The translations under genes and the position numbers were made by a program. Shown here piece by piece: positions 51,180 to 59,815 of a DNA stretch of 64,000 bases. The notes below the pieces were generated by a model. That model worked only from the letters and a program-made list of their open reading frames with translations, searched no databases and was not told the origin of the DNA. The stretch comes from JBEIHX01 sp040381075. GTDB lineage: Bacteria; Pseudomonadota; Alphaproteobacteria; Caulobacterales; Aquidulcibacteraceae. The stretch lies in contig JBEIHX010000021.1 in the NCBI GenBank assembly GCA_040381075.1, positions 1-64,000 of the forward strand, in the 5' to 3' direction. Position 1 is the first letter of the stretch; the number at the start of each line of letters is the position of its first letter.

Positions 51180-51875
51180 ATGATCAAGGCGACCGGGGTG
51201 CACCATATCGCAGTCATGTCCGCCAACATAAAGGCGCATATCGAATTCTTCTCCGACGTGCTGGGGTGTCGGCTGGTCGGCCTGTTCGACATGCATGGCG
51301 TCCAGGGGGCTTTTCACGCATTCATGCATCTTGATGATCACTGTTCTTTCTCGATCGTCCAGATGGCGCAGGCCGGCGAGGTTCCGATTGAGCTGGGCAA
51401 GACCCACGCGGGCACAGGCGCGGGCGTCTGTGCGCCCGGCGCGATGCAGCACCTGGCGTTCAAGGTCGACAGCCATGAGGATCTGCTCGCAATGCGCGAT
51501 CGCATCCGGTCGCGTGGTGTGCCGGTTTTCGGCCCGATCGATCATGGCCTGTGCCACTCGATCTATTTCGCCGGCCCGGACCAGATGACCCTTGAGGTCG
51601 CCACGTCCAGCAAGGCCATAGATCCGGCGCGGTGGGTTGATCCGAAGGTGCTTGAACGCATCGGCGCCTCGGCGCAGGACGCGGCGCGCTTCATGAACCC
51701 GGACCCCTATGCCGGTGAGGGGGGGCGGGTGGCGCAGCCGCCTTACGATCCCGCCAAGCCGCATCAGGCCTATCCCGACAAGATGTATCGCGCCATGCTC
51801 GCCACGTCAGATGATGTGCTTGCCGCAGCCATCTCCTACGCAGATCCGCCCGTCAAATCGTCGGCGGCCGACTGA
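51180..51875 (+). CDS. VOC-family (glyoxalase/dioxygenase-fold) protein
   Basis: A 231-aa protein with a vicinal-oxygen-chelate module in the first 135 residues. It starts VHHIAVMSANIKAHIEFFSDVLGCRLVG, with a metal-type His, and continues FSIVQMAQ, MQHLAFKVDSHEDLLAMRDRIRSRG and HSIYFAGPDQMTLEVAT, with the second His/Glu. The C-terminal 90 residues (YDPAKPHQAYPDKMYRAM) are an extra segment seen in some VOC proteins. Substrate is unknown; it could be a lyase, isomerase or dioxygenase. GGGGAG before ATG 51180 sets the start. Confidence 0.83.
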   Translation: MIKATGVHHIAVMSANIKAHIEFFSDVLGCRLVGLFDMHGVQGAFHAFMHLDDHCSFSIVQMAQAGEVPIELGKTHAGTGAGVCAPGAMQHLAFKVDSHEDLLAMRDRIRSRGVPVFGPIDHGLCHSIYFAGPDQMTLEVATSSKAIDPARWVDPKVLERIGASAQDAARFMNPDPYAGEGGRVAQPPYDPAKPHQAYPDKMYRAMLATSDDVLAAAISYADPPVKSSAAD

Positions 51876-52187
51876 ACTGAACCATCCTCGTTCAGGCATG
51901 TGTCCACGCCCCAACGCGCACGGCTTCCAGGCGCCCAAAGAGCGTTGGCGCGCGCCGCGTGCGGGCTCGCATGACAGGAGCCTTCCAGCCGTGGCGAGGA
52001 AAGGGGAATGCGGGGCAGGATCCTGGCGACGGCGCGCCGCGCCCGAACATAAGGCAATCTTATGATGGCGAAAACGCTTTTCGGGGCGCCGCGACCGCGA
52101 GGATCGCGCTAACCGGGCCCGCCCGCAGGTCGAACGCCCGTTGTCGATCCGTCAGAACCTGCGGCTGCAGGCAGAGGCAAGGACCCC
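51876..52187. other. gap upstream of icd (312 bp)
   Basis: No gene. The one feature is a perfect CATAAG-N5-CTTATG palindrome at 52048-52064, 123 bp before the icd ATG, a weak candidate for an operator or promoter element. Confidence 0.45.
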
Positions 52188-53639
52188 ATGACCAAGAAAG
52201 TTCCCATTACGGTCGCGCATGGCGATGGCATCGGCCCGGAGATCATGGCCGCAACGCTGCGGATCATTGAAGCCGCCGGCGCCCAGCTCGACGTAGAAAC
52301 GATCGAGATTGGTGAACAGATGTACGCCAAGGGGTATCAGGCCGGAATTGCGCCCGAGGCCTGGGACAGCCTGCGCCGCACCAAGGTGTTTCTCAAGGCT
52401 CCCATCACAACGCCACAGGGCGGCGGGTTCAAGAGCCTCAACGTGACTATCCGCAAGGCCCTTGGTCTGTTCGCCAACGTGCGCCCGTGCCGTTCATACG
52501 CACCATTCATCGCCACCAAACATCCGGTGATGGACGTTGTCATTGTGCGCGAGAACGAGGAGGATCTCTACGCTGGCATCGAGCATCGTCAGTCTGAGGA
52601 GATTTATCAGTGCCTCAAGCTGATCACCCGGCCGGGCACCGAGAAGATCGTCAGGTACGCATTCGAATACGCGCGCCTGAACGGCCGCAAGAAGGTGACC
52701 TGCTTCTCCAAAGACAACATCATGAAGATGACGGACGGTCTGTTCCACAAAGTCTTCGATGAGGTCGGGGCCGAATACCCGGACATCCAACAGGAGCATT
52801 GGATCATCGATATCGGTGCTGCGAAGATGGCCAACAAGCCTGAAGACTTCGACGTCATCGTCATGGCCAATCTCTATGGCGACATCCTTTCCGACGTCGC
52901 CGCCGAAATCGCAGGCTCGGTGGGCCTCGCAGGCTCCTCCAACATTGGTGCGCAGTGCTCGATGTTTGAAGCCATTCATGGTTCGGCGCCGCGCCGCGCC
53001 GGTCAGAACATGGCCAATCCCTCAGGGCTGTTTCTGGGCTCCATCCTGATGCTCAATCACATCGGTCAGAAAGATGTCGCCGAAAAAGCCCACAATGCAT
53101 GGCTGAGAACAGTCGAGGACGGCGTGCACACCTATGACATTTTCCGCGATGGAGTTTCCAAGCAAAAGGTTTCCACATCCGCCTTCGCCGATGCCGTGAT
53201 CGCGCGCATCGGCCAAAAGCCCGAGCGTTTGAAAGCCGCTGATTACTCGAATGTGAAGCCGATGGTCATTCCGACCGCCTCGCCGACAAGGCGGCAGAAG
53301 AAGGAACTCGTTGGCGTCGACATGTTCTGTTACCTACCGGATGCGAACGGGGATGCGATGGCTGCGCGGCTGAAGCCGCTGAACGGCGTCGGCGGGCTTG
53401 AGTTGAAGGTCATCTCCAATCGTGGGCAGAAGATCTGGCCGGACGGCTTTGGCGAAACATTCTGCGTTGACCAGTATCGCTGCCGCTTCCAGGCGCCCGA
53501 TGGGAAGTCGCCTGTCACGTCCGCTCAGATTGCTGCTTTGATCAGCAAGGCGGCGGAAGCCGGGGTGGACGTCACAAAGATGGAAACCCTCTGCACGTTC
53601 GACGGAGAGGTCTCCTTCTCGCAGGTCCAGGGCGCCTGA
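52188..53639 (+). CDS. icd: isocitrate dehydrogenase, long Thermus/Rickettsia-like type
   Basis: Oxidises isocitrate to 2-oxoglutarate in the TCA cycle. The 483 aa begin VPITVAHGDGIGPEIMAATLRI. They carry the substrate loop SLNVTIRKALGLFANVRPCRS, the catalytic Tyr/Lys segments ENEEDLYAGIEH and DIGAAKMANKPEDFDVIV with metal-binding Asp, and the cofactor region AIHGSAPRRAGQNMANPSG. A C-terminal extension of about 140 residues marks the Thermus/Rickettsia-type enzyme rather than the 400-aa forms. NADP use is likely but not certain from motifs. GACCCC before ATG 52188 is a weak ribosome site. Confidence 0.93.
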   Translation: MTKKVPITVAHGDGIGPEIMAATLRIIEAAGAQLDVETIEIGEQMYAKGYQAGIAPEAWDSLRRTKVFLKAPITTPQGGGFKSLNVTIRKALGLFANVRPCRSYAPFIATKHPVMDVVIVRENEEDLYAGIEHRQSEEIYQCLKLITRPGTEKIVRYAFEYARLNGRKKVTCFSKDNIMKMTDGLFHKVFDEVGAEYPDIQQEHWIIDIGAAKMANKPEDFDVIVMANLYGDILSDVAAEIAGSVGLAGSSNIGAQCSMFEAIHGSAPRRAGQNMANPSGLFLGSILMLNHIGQKDVAEKAHNAWLRTVEDGVHTYDIFRDGVSKQKVSTSAFADAVIARIGQKPERLKAADYSNVKPMVIPTASPTRRQKKELVGVDMFCYLPDANGDAMAARLKPLNGVGGLELKVISNRGQKIWPDGFGETFCVDQYRCRFQAPDGKSPVTSAQIAALISKAAEAGVDVTKMETLCTFDGEVSFSQVQGA

Positions 53640-53678
53640 TCCCGATCAGCGGGGCGGGCCCCGCCCCGTCAATGACGC

Positions 53679-53700
53679 GGGCCGCCCGGAGAGGCGGCCC
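53679..53700 (+). terminator. hairpin terminator after icd
   Basis: GGGCCGCC (53679-53686) pairs with GGCGGCCC (53693-53700). Another GC hairpin (GGGGCGG/CCGCCCC) lies just before it at about 53650-53667. Confidence 0.6.
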
Positions 53701-53941
53701 ACGCCTGCCACAGCGCGACGTGTGGAGCTTCCGCCCCCTGGCGCCACGTGCGATCAGAGCGATCCCGGGGCCCCGCCCGAAGCGGCGTTCTGCGGTTCTG
53801 ACTGCCTGGGTACGCCTCGCCGGTCGTTGTGCATACCTCCCGTGACTGGTCAACGCCGCTGCCGGCGGCCTTGTTTGTGCGCCCAGTCTGGTCGCCCGCG
53901 GCTGATTTCGGCATGATCCCCGCAGCACGCGGGAGATCGCG

Positions 53942-55058
53942 ATGACGTCAAGCCGGGCGCCGGAGCCGATTAAACCTGCCCCCGTATCGTCTGCGGGATG
54001 GGCAGGGCTTCGTCAGGTCGTCTGGCGTGCGTTGGAGCCGAGTGCGCGGGAGGGGGGCCGACTTAGCCAGCTGAACTGGCTCATTATCAGCCTTGTCGTC
54101 GTCAGCTTCGTCGTTCTGGCGATCGAAACAGAACTTAACGCCCAGGCGCGCCTCCTTGCGGCCCATGCGACGACCGTCGGGTTTGTTGCGTGGCCCAGCT
54201 GGCTCAATGGCTTCTGCAATGCGGCGAATGTTGCATTGCTGGCTGCTTTCGCTGCGGAGTTCCTCGTGCGCCTGTGGGCTTGGCGCGCCGACCCAAGATA
54301 TGCCGGCGCGTCAGGCGCGGTCCGCTATGTGTTCCAACCCTCGACCCTTGCGGACTTTCTGGCGTTCGCCCCGGAGCTGGCCGTCACCCTGGCGGCGCCT
54401 CATGCTGCGGGCGCCACCCTTGCTGCGCTGCGTCTTCTGCGGCTGCTTCGTCTGTTCAAGCTGATGCGCTACGCGCCCGCAGCTCTTGGTGACCGCGCTC
54501 TTTGCCGCCGCGCTTCTCTTCGTCTCGGCGGCAGTGTTGCATTTCATGGAGGGCCCGGGGCGGCCGCAGGACTTCGGGTCCATTCCACGGGCGCTCTGGT
54601 GGGCGGCTCTTGCATTGACGACAACCGGCTATGGCGACGCCTATCCGGTGACGGCCCTTGGCAAGTTTGCTGCTGCAGTGACCGCCCTTGCGGGGATCGC
54701 CTTCGTTGCGCTGCCGACGGGGATCTTCGCCTCCGCGATCTCAGACGAACTCAAGGAACGTCATGACAGGCGACCGGCGGAGAACCGCGGCTCCGACAGC
54801 CCCAGGGATTCCTTCTGGCGGCTTCACGCGGACAGTCTAGACATCCACTTCGGCCTCCAGGGCGAACTCCTGGATGAACTCCCGTCTGGGCTCCACCAGA
54901 TCGCCCATCAACTTCGTGAACATTTCATCTGCTGTATCGGCATGGTCGATCCTGACCTGCAGGAGGGTGCGCGCGTGGGGATCGATCGTGGTCTCCCACA
55001 ATTGCTCGGCATTCATTTCACCCAGACCCTTATAGCGTTGGATCGAAACGCCCTTTGA
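53942..55058 (+). pseudogene. voltage-gated potassium channel, frameshifted between S4 and S5
   Basis: Reading from ATG 53942, residues 40-180 form S1-S4 of a six-helix channel, ending in the voltage-sensor-like RLLRLLRLFKLMRYAPAA. The frame then becomes nonsense and stops at 54766. The next frame, entered at about 54478-54486, continues correctly: LLVTALFAAALLFVSAAVL (S5), the pore with selectivity filter TTTGYGDAYPV, and S6 ending FASAISDELKERHD. One extra base in GCGCCCGCAGC would explain it. The continued frame has no early stop and runs 222 bases into the 3' end of the opposite-strand gyrB. Inactivated gene, sequencing error and true frameshifting are all possible. Confidence 0.8.
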
Positions 55059-57287
55059 GCCGACTTTGCGCACAGCTGACAGAAGGGACAGCGGCCCGAA
55101 GATCGCCACACCCTCGTCAAGCCTGGCGACGCCGGCGTAGGTATCGCCGAGCGCCGCCGCCCGCTCGCCAAGTCGGCGTGCGTCTGCCGATGCGAGCATG
55201 GCCCGATCAATCACCACGCGCTCGGTGACGCCTCGCACGACCCGCTCAAATGTGAAACCAGACTGGGGGTCAAAAGCGCCGCGCCAGGTCGCCTCGCCTT
55301 CCTCGGCTCGCTGGTTGAGGCGTTCAGCGCAGCGCTCCGCCGCGGTCTGTTCGTTTCCGCCGCCAGGAAGGCCCTCGTCATGGACTGCGAGGGGGTCACT
55401 CAGACTGGATGCAAAGCACCCAGCGATCGCCGCCTGTTCTATCGCGCCGGCCGGGGTGCGGCTCGACAGGCGCGCCGTGAGCGTCTCGACGCCGAGGGCC
55501 TCGCGCACCAGCCTTCGCAAATCCTCTCCGGCAATCTGCTCGCCATTTGACAGCGTCAGCGTCTGGCCGTGGGTTCCCTCCTCAATCAGGAACTCCGTGA
55601 ACTCAGCTTCATCCTTCAGGTAGCGCTCGGACTTGCCCTTGCTCGCCTTGTAAAGCGGTGGCTGCGCAATATAGAGGTGCCCGCGTTCAATGACCGCGGG
55701 CATCTGACGGTAGAAGAACGTCAACAGGAGGGTCCGGATGTGCGCGCCGTCCACGTCCGCATCCGTCATGATGACGATCTTGTGGTAACGAAGTTTGCCG
55801 ACATCAAAGTCATCGCGCCCGATGCCGGTTCCAAGCGCTGTAATCAGTGTGCCGATTTGTTCAGATGACAGCATCTTGTCAAAACGCGCACGCTCGACGT
55901 TCAGGATCTTTCCACGCAGCGGCAGAACAGCCTGAAACTCCCGGTTGCGTCCCTGCTTCGCCGAACCGCCAGCGGAATCGCCCTCGACAATGAACAGTTC
56001 TGACTTCGCCGGGTCGCGTTCCTGGCAGTCTGCGAGCTTTCCGGGCAGGGAGGCGACGTCCAGCGCCGTCTTGCGGCGGGCAAGGTCGCGGGCCTTGCGT
56101 GCGGCCTCGCGCGCAGAGGCGGCCTCAACGATCTTGCTGACGACAGACTTTGCGGCAGCGGGGTTCTCCTCAAACCACTGCGCAAGCTTTTCCCCGGCGA
56201 TCATCTCAACGACCGGGCGAACTTCAGAGGACACCAGCTTGTCCTTCGTCTGGCTGGAAAACTTCGGGTCTGGCGCCTTGACAGACAGCACACAGGTAAG
56301 TCCCTCCCGCGCGTCGTCACCTGAGATGTCGACCTTTTCCCTTTTTGCTATGCCTGTCTCTTCAGCATACTTTGTGATTACACGGGTCAGCGCTGCGCGA
56401 AAACCTGCGAGGTGTGTGCCGCCATCGCGCTGTGGGATGTTGTTCGTGAAACACAGCATCGTTTCATGATAGCTGTCATTCCACTGCAGGGCGATTTCAA
56501 TCGATATCCTTTCCTTCTGCCCGCGGACAACGATCGGCTCGGGCAGGATCGCCTGCTTTGTCCGGTCAAGGTGGTGGACATAGGCCGCCACGCCCCCCTC
56601 AAACGAGAACGTCTCCTCGAACGGCTGCGTACCGCGCAGGTCGCGCAGATGAATTGCTACGCCTGCATTCAGGAACGCAAGCTCCCGCAGTCGGTGCTCG
56701 AGCGTCTTGCGGTCAAACTCGGTCCTTGAAAATGTTCCTGGAGACGGAAGAAAGCGCACCCGCGTCCCACGCTTGGGCAGGTCAGCGTCCAAGGGCGCCT
56801 CGCCGACGACCTTGAGCGGGGCCACTGGCTCTCCGCCGTTTTCAAAGCGCATGAAGTGCTCTTTGCCGGCGCGCCAGACAGTCAGGTCGAGCCAATCCGA
56901 CAGACCGTTGACGACGGAAACGCCGACGCCATGCAATCCGCCGGAGATCTGATCGCCGAATTTTCCCCCGGCGTGCAGAACAGTCATCACGACCTGCGCA
57001 GCGGACACGCCTTCCACAGGGTGGATGTCCGTTGGAATGCCGCGACCGTTGTCCTCGATCTCCGCCGATCCGTCGGGATGCAGGGTCAAGATCACGCGGT
57101 TGCAATGGCCCGCCAGCGCTTCGTCGATCGCGTTGTCTACGACCTCGTAGATCATGTGGTGCAGGCCTGTGCCGTCATGCACATCCCCGATGTACATGCC
57201 CGGGCGTTTGCGAACGGCCTCAAGGCCTTTGAGCACCTTGATTGAATCCGCGCCGTATTCCTGTGCCGGCTGTGCCTGTGCAGTCAT
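54837..57287 (-). CDS. gyrB: DNA gyrase subunit B
   Basis: The ATPase subunit of gyrase, which introduces negative supercoils with GyrA. The 816 aa have the GHKL ATPase (VLKGLEAVRKRPGMYIGD, DNGRGIPTD, HAGGKFG..GGLHGVGVSVVN), the transducer (QTKDKLVSSEVR) and the TOPRIM domain (EGDSAGGSAKQGRNR, then DADVDGAHIRTLLLTFFYR). The C-terminal QRYKGLGEMNAEQLWETT is intact. ATG 57287 (MTAQAQPAQEYGADSIK) is the normal start; the open frame reaches 57401 into recF. It closes the dnaA-dnaN-recF-gyrB row. Confidence 0.97.
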   Translation of the reverse strand: MTAQAQPAQEYGADSIKVLKGLEAVRKRPGMYIGDVHDGTGLHHMIYEVVDNAIDEALAGHCNRVILTLHPDGSAEIEDNGRGIPTDIHPVEGVSAAQVVMTVLHAGGKFGDQISGGLHGVGVSVVNGLSDWLDLTVWRAGKEHFMRFENGGEPVAPLKVVGEAPLDADLPKRGTRVRFLPSPGTFSRTEFDRKTLEHRLRELAFLNAGVAIHLRDLRGTQPFEETFSFEGGVAAYVHHLDRTKQAILPEPIVVRGQKERISIEIALQWNDSYHETMLCFTNNIPQRDGGTHLAGFRAALTRVITKYAEETGIAKREKVDISGDDAREGLTCVLSVKAPDPKFSSQTKDKLVSSEVRPVVEMIAGEKLAQWFEENPAAAKSVVSKIVEAASAREAARKARDLARRKTALDVASLPGKLADCQERDPAKSELFIVEGDSAGGSAKQGRNREFQAVLPLRGKILNVERARFDKMLSSEQIGTLITALGTGIGRDDFDVGKLRYHKIVIMTDADVDGAHIRTLLLTFFYRQMPAVIERGHLYIAQPPLYKASKGKSERYLKDEAEFTEFLIEEGTHGQTLTLSNGEQIAGEDLRRLVREALGVETLTARLSSRTPAGAIEQAAIAGCFASSLSDPLAVHDEGLPGGGNEQTAAERCAERLNQRAEEGEATWRGAFDPQSGFTFERVVRGVTERVVIDRAMLASADARRLGERAAALGDTYAGVARLDEGVAIFGPLSLLSAVRKVGSKGVSIQRYKGLGEMNAEQLWETTIDPHARTLLQVRIDHADTADEMFTKLMGDLVEPRREFIQEFALEAEVDV

Positions 57288-57307
57288 GGAAGCTGATCTT
57301 TCGTCAG

Positions 57308-58471
57308 TCAAAGGCGACGCGCAAGACCGTCGCGAATTTCGAATAGCTGAGCCCGTCGTTCGAAGGCCTCGAACAGGCTTTGCTCCACGCCGGTGAGCCA
57401 TGCCTGACCGCCCAGCGCGGCGATTTCATGCGCCAGTGCGCCGCGGCGTTCCGCATCGAGGTGTGCAGTTGCGTCATCGAGCAATAATAGCGGATTCGCT
57501 GAGCCGGGTCGCTCGCCCAACGCACGTGCGTTGGCCAGGATCAAGCCGATCAGCAGGGCTTTTTGCTCTCCCGTCGAGCAATCCGCCGCAGGCATGTCCT
57601 TTTGGCGGTGTCGGGCGCGAAAATCCGTGCGGTGCGGGCCGTCCAGCGCCCGTCCTGCGGCGGCGTCGCGTGCGCGATTGCGCGCCAGGTCGGCTGCAAA
57701 CTTGTCTTCCAGGAGGACGGCGGGCGAACTTGCAAGGACGCCGGCCTCCAGCGACCCTTCCAGCGACAGGTCCGCCTTGGGGAAGGCGCCGTCGGGCCGG
57801 GTATCGATGGCGGCCTGCAACAGACGCAACGCTTCGACGCGGGCGGCCGCCATCGCGACACCGTGAGCCGCCATTTCGGCTTCAAGCGAGGCCAGCCACT
57901 TCGGGTCGCGCGATCCCTCGTCCAGCAGGCGTTGTCGTTCGCGCATCGCGCGCTCATAGGCGGCGGCTGTCTGACCATGCTCGGGCGCGTGTGCGAATAC
58001 GAGCCGATCAAACAGGCGCCGGCGATCTCCGGTCGGGCCGGCCCAGACCCGGTCCATTGCTGGCGTGACCCATAGAACGCCGAGTGCGCGCGCAAGCTCT
58101 CCCGGTCCGACGCTGCGCCCGTCGATGCGCGCCGAGCGGCGCATGTTGCCGTCGGCGTCAGGCTGCACGCCGACGCCGATGGCGCGCCGATCTCCCAGAC
58201 GCTCGATTTCCGCCGCGACCGCCCAGGCGCGCGACTGCCCCAGCCTGCTGGCCAGATCCGGCAGTGCGGCATTGCGCAGGCCCTTTCCGGGGCCAAGCAT
58301 CGACAGGGCTTCCAGGATGTTTGTCTTTCCTGCTCCGTTCTGGCCGAAAAGACAGACAGGACGCGCATCCAGATCAAGATCAAGGCGACGATAAGACCGG
58401 TAATCTGTCAGCGCTAGGCGCGCGACCCACACTCGGGCCGCGGGCGCGTCTTCCGACAGGACGGCCTTCAT
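57308..58471 (-). CDS. recF: DNA replication/repair protein RecF
   Basis: An SMC-like ATPase that helps load RecA at gapped DNA. The 387 aa carry the N-terminal LALTDYRSYRRLDLDLD, Walker A GQNGAGKT (residues 43-50), the RRLFDRLVFAHAPEH segment, the signature-like DCSTGEQKALLIGLILANA and Walker B LLLLDDATAHLDAERR. All ATPase elements are intact and the length is usual. It lies 20 bp upstream of gyrB and 46 bp downstream of dnaN, consistent with one transcript. Confidence 0.96.
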   Translation of the reverse strand: MKAVLSEDAPAARVWVARLALTDYRSYRRLDLDLDARPVCLFGQNGAGKTNILEALSMLGPGKGLRNAALPDLASRLGQSRAWAVAAEIERLGDRRAIGVGVQPDADGNMRRSARIDGRSVGPGELARALGVLWVTPAMDRVWAGPTGDRRRLFDRLVFAHAPEHGQTAAAYERAMRERQRLLDEGSRDPKWLASLEAEMAAHGVAMAAARVEALRLLQAAIDTRPDGAFPKADLSLEGSLEAGVLASSPAVLLEDKFAADLARNRARDAAAGRALDGPHRTDFRARHRQKDMPAADCSTGEQKALLIGLILANARALGERPGSANPLLLLDDATAHLDAERRGALAHEIAALGGQAWLTGVEQSLFEAFERRAQLFEIRDGLARRL

Positions 58472-58517
58472 GGCTATCAGCGCAGGACCTTTCCAAGACA
58501 GCCGCTGACCGCAGTGC

Positions 58518-59636
58518 TTAAACCCGCAGCGGCATCAATACATAGAGCGCGTGCGCATCCTTCATGTCCCGCACAAGCGTTGGTGAGGCAGCGTCGCTGA
58601 ATTCGAATTGCGCCTCGTCCCCCTCGATCTGGCTGGCGACGTCGAGAAGATAGCGGGCGTTGAAGCCAATCTCCAACGGGTCCGATCCGTAGTCGGACAT
58701 GATTTCTTCCGTCGCCACCCCCGTGTCGGGGTTATTCACCGTCAGTGTCAGGCGGTCGCCATCCAGAGCCAGCTTAACGGATCTGGACTTGTCTGCCGAA
58801 ATCGTGGCCACCCGGTCGACCGCTGCGGCGAACGCACGATTTTCCACCTTCAGTATGCGCCCGTTCTTACTGGGGATCACCCGTGCATAGTCAGGGAATG
58901 CCCCGTCAATGACCTTGGAGGTCAGCGTGGTGCGCGCCGTGGTAAAGCGCACCTTCTGTTCTGATACCGACACCTGGACTTCCGGGTCGGCGTCATCGAG
59001 GAGGCGACGCAGTTCGACCACTGTCTTGCGCGGCACGATCACCCCGGGCATATGCTCGCCCCCTGCTGGTGCAAGGATCTCAGCAAGCGCCAGCCGGTGA
59101 CCATCCGTCGCCACGCTTCGCAGCACAGGCCCGGTCTTGCCGCCAGTGACGTGCAGGAAGACGCCGTTGAGATAGAAGCGGGTCTCTTCGGTCGAGATGG
59201 CGAAGCGGGTTTTGTCGAACAGGCGTGCGAGGTCGCCGCGGTCAATCGTGAAGGAGGCTGAAAAGCCTTCCGCGCGCATGATCGGGAAATCCGCCGCTGG
59301 CAGTATCGGCAGGGTGAAGCGTGAGCGACCGCAGGCGAGCGTAAGCCGGCTGTCCTGCGGGTTGGCGTCAAACACGATCTGCCCGCCCTCAGGCAATTTC
59401 TTGACGATCTCATAGAGCGTGTGCGCCGGCGCCGTGATCGCTCCGGGCCGGCTGACCTGCGCAGGCGCCATGTCGGAAATCTCGATGTCGAGATCCGTGG
59501 CGGCCAACCGCAGCACATCGTCGCGCGCGTCCATCAGCACATTCGCGAGGATCGGAATTGTATTGCGCCGCTCCACCACGCTCTGAACGTGATTGAGCGC
59601 CTTCAAGAGCGCAGCGCGTTCAATGTTCAGTTTCAT
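58518..59636 (-). CDS. dnaN: DNA polymerase III sliding clamp (beta subunit)
   Basis: The ring-shaped processivity clamp, 372 aa, three structurally equal domains. It starts MKLNIERAALLKALNHVQSVVERRNTIPILANVL and has the conserved FDKTRFAISTEETRFYLNGV and RSVATDGHRLALAE of domain two. It ends in DAHALYVLMPLRV, the conserved C-terminal peptide pocket region (MPLR). The frame extends upstream to 59729, but ATG 59636 with AAGGA before it is the regular start. Next to dnaA and recF. Confidence 0.97.
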   Translation of the reverse strand: MKLNIERAALLKALNHVQSVVERRNTIPILANVLMDARDDVLRLAATDLDIEISDMAPAQVSRPGAITAPAHTLYEIVKKLPEGGQIVFDANPQDSRLTLACGRSRFTLPILPAADFPIMRAEGFSASFTIDRGDLARLFDKTRFAISTEETRFYLNGVFLHVTGGKTGPVLRSVATDGHRLALAEILAPAGGEHMPGVIVPRKTVVELRRLLDDADPEVQVSVSEQKVRFTTARTTLTSKVIDGAFPDYARVIPSKNGRILKVENRAFAAAVDRVATISADKSRSVKLALDGDRLTLTVNNPDTGVATEEIMSDYGSDPLEIGFNARYLLDVASQIEGDEAQFEFSDAASPTLVRDMKDAHALYVLMPLRV

Positions 59637-59815
59637 GCGACCGGCGTCCTTCGATCGGGCCCGCAGCAGCCCCGCTTTTGCCCCCGCCCTGCAGGCGCAA
59701 GGCCTGGAAGACAGGTCCGGCGCACCCATGCCGGGCGCGCCGAAAGTCGCGCTACGTTACAGCAATTCGCTGCAAAGCAAGAGGGAATTTGCCACGCCAG
59801 CGGCGCGTCGGGGCT

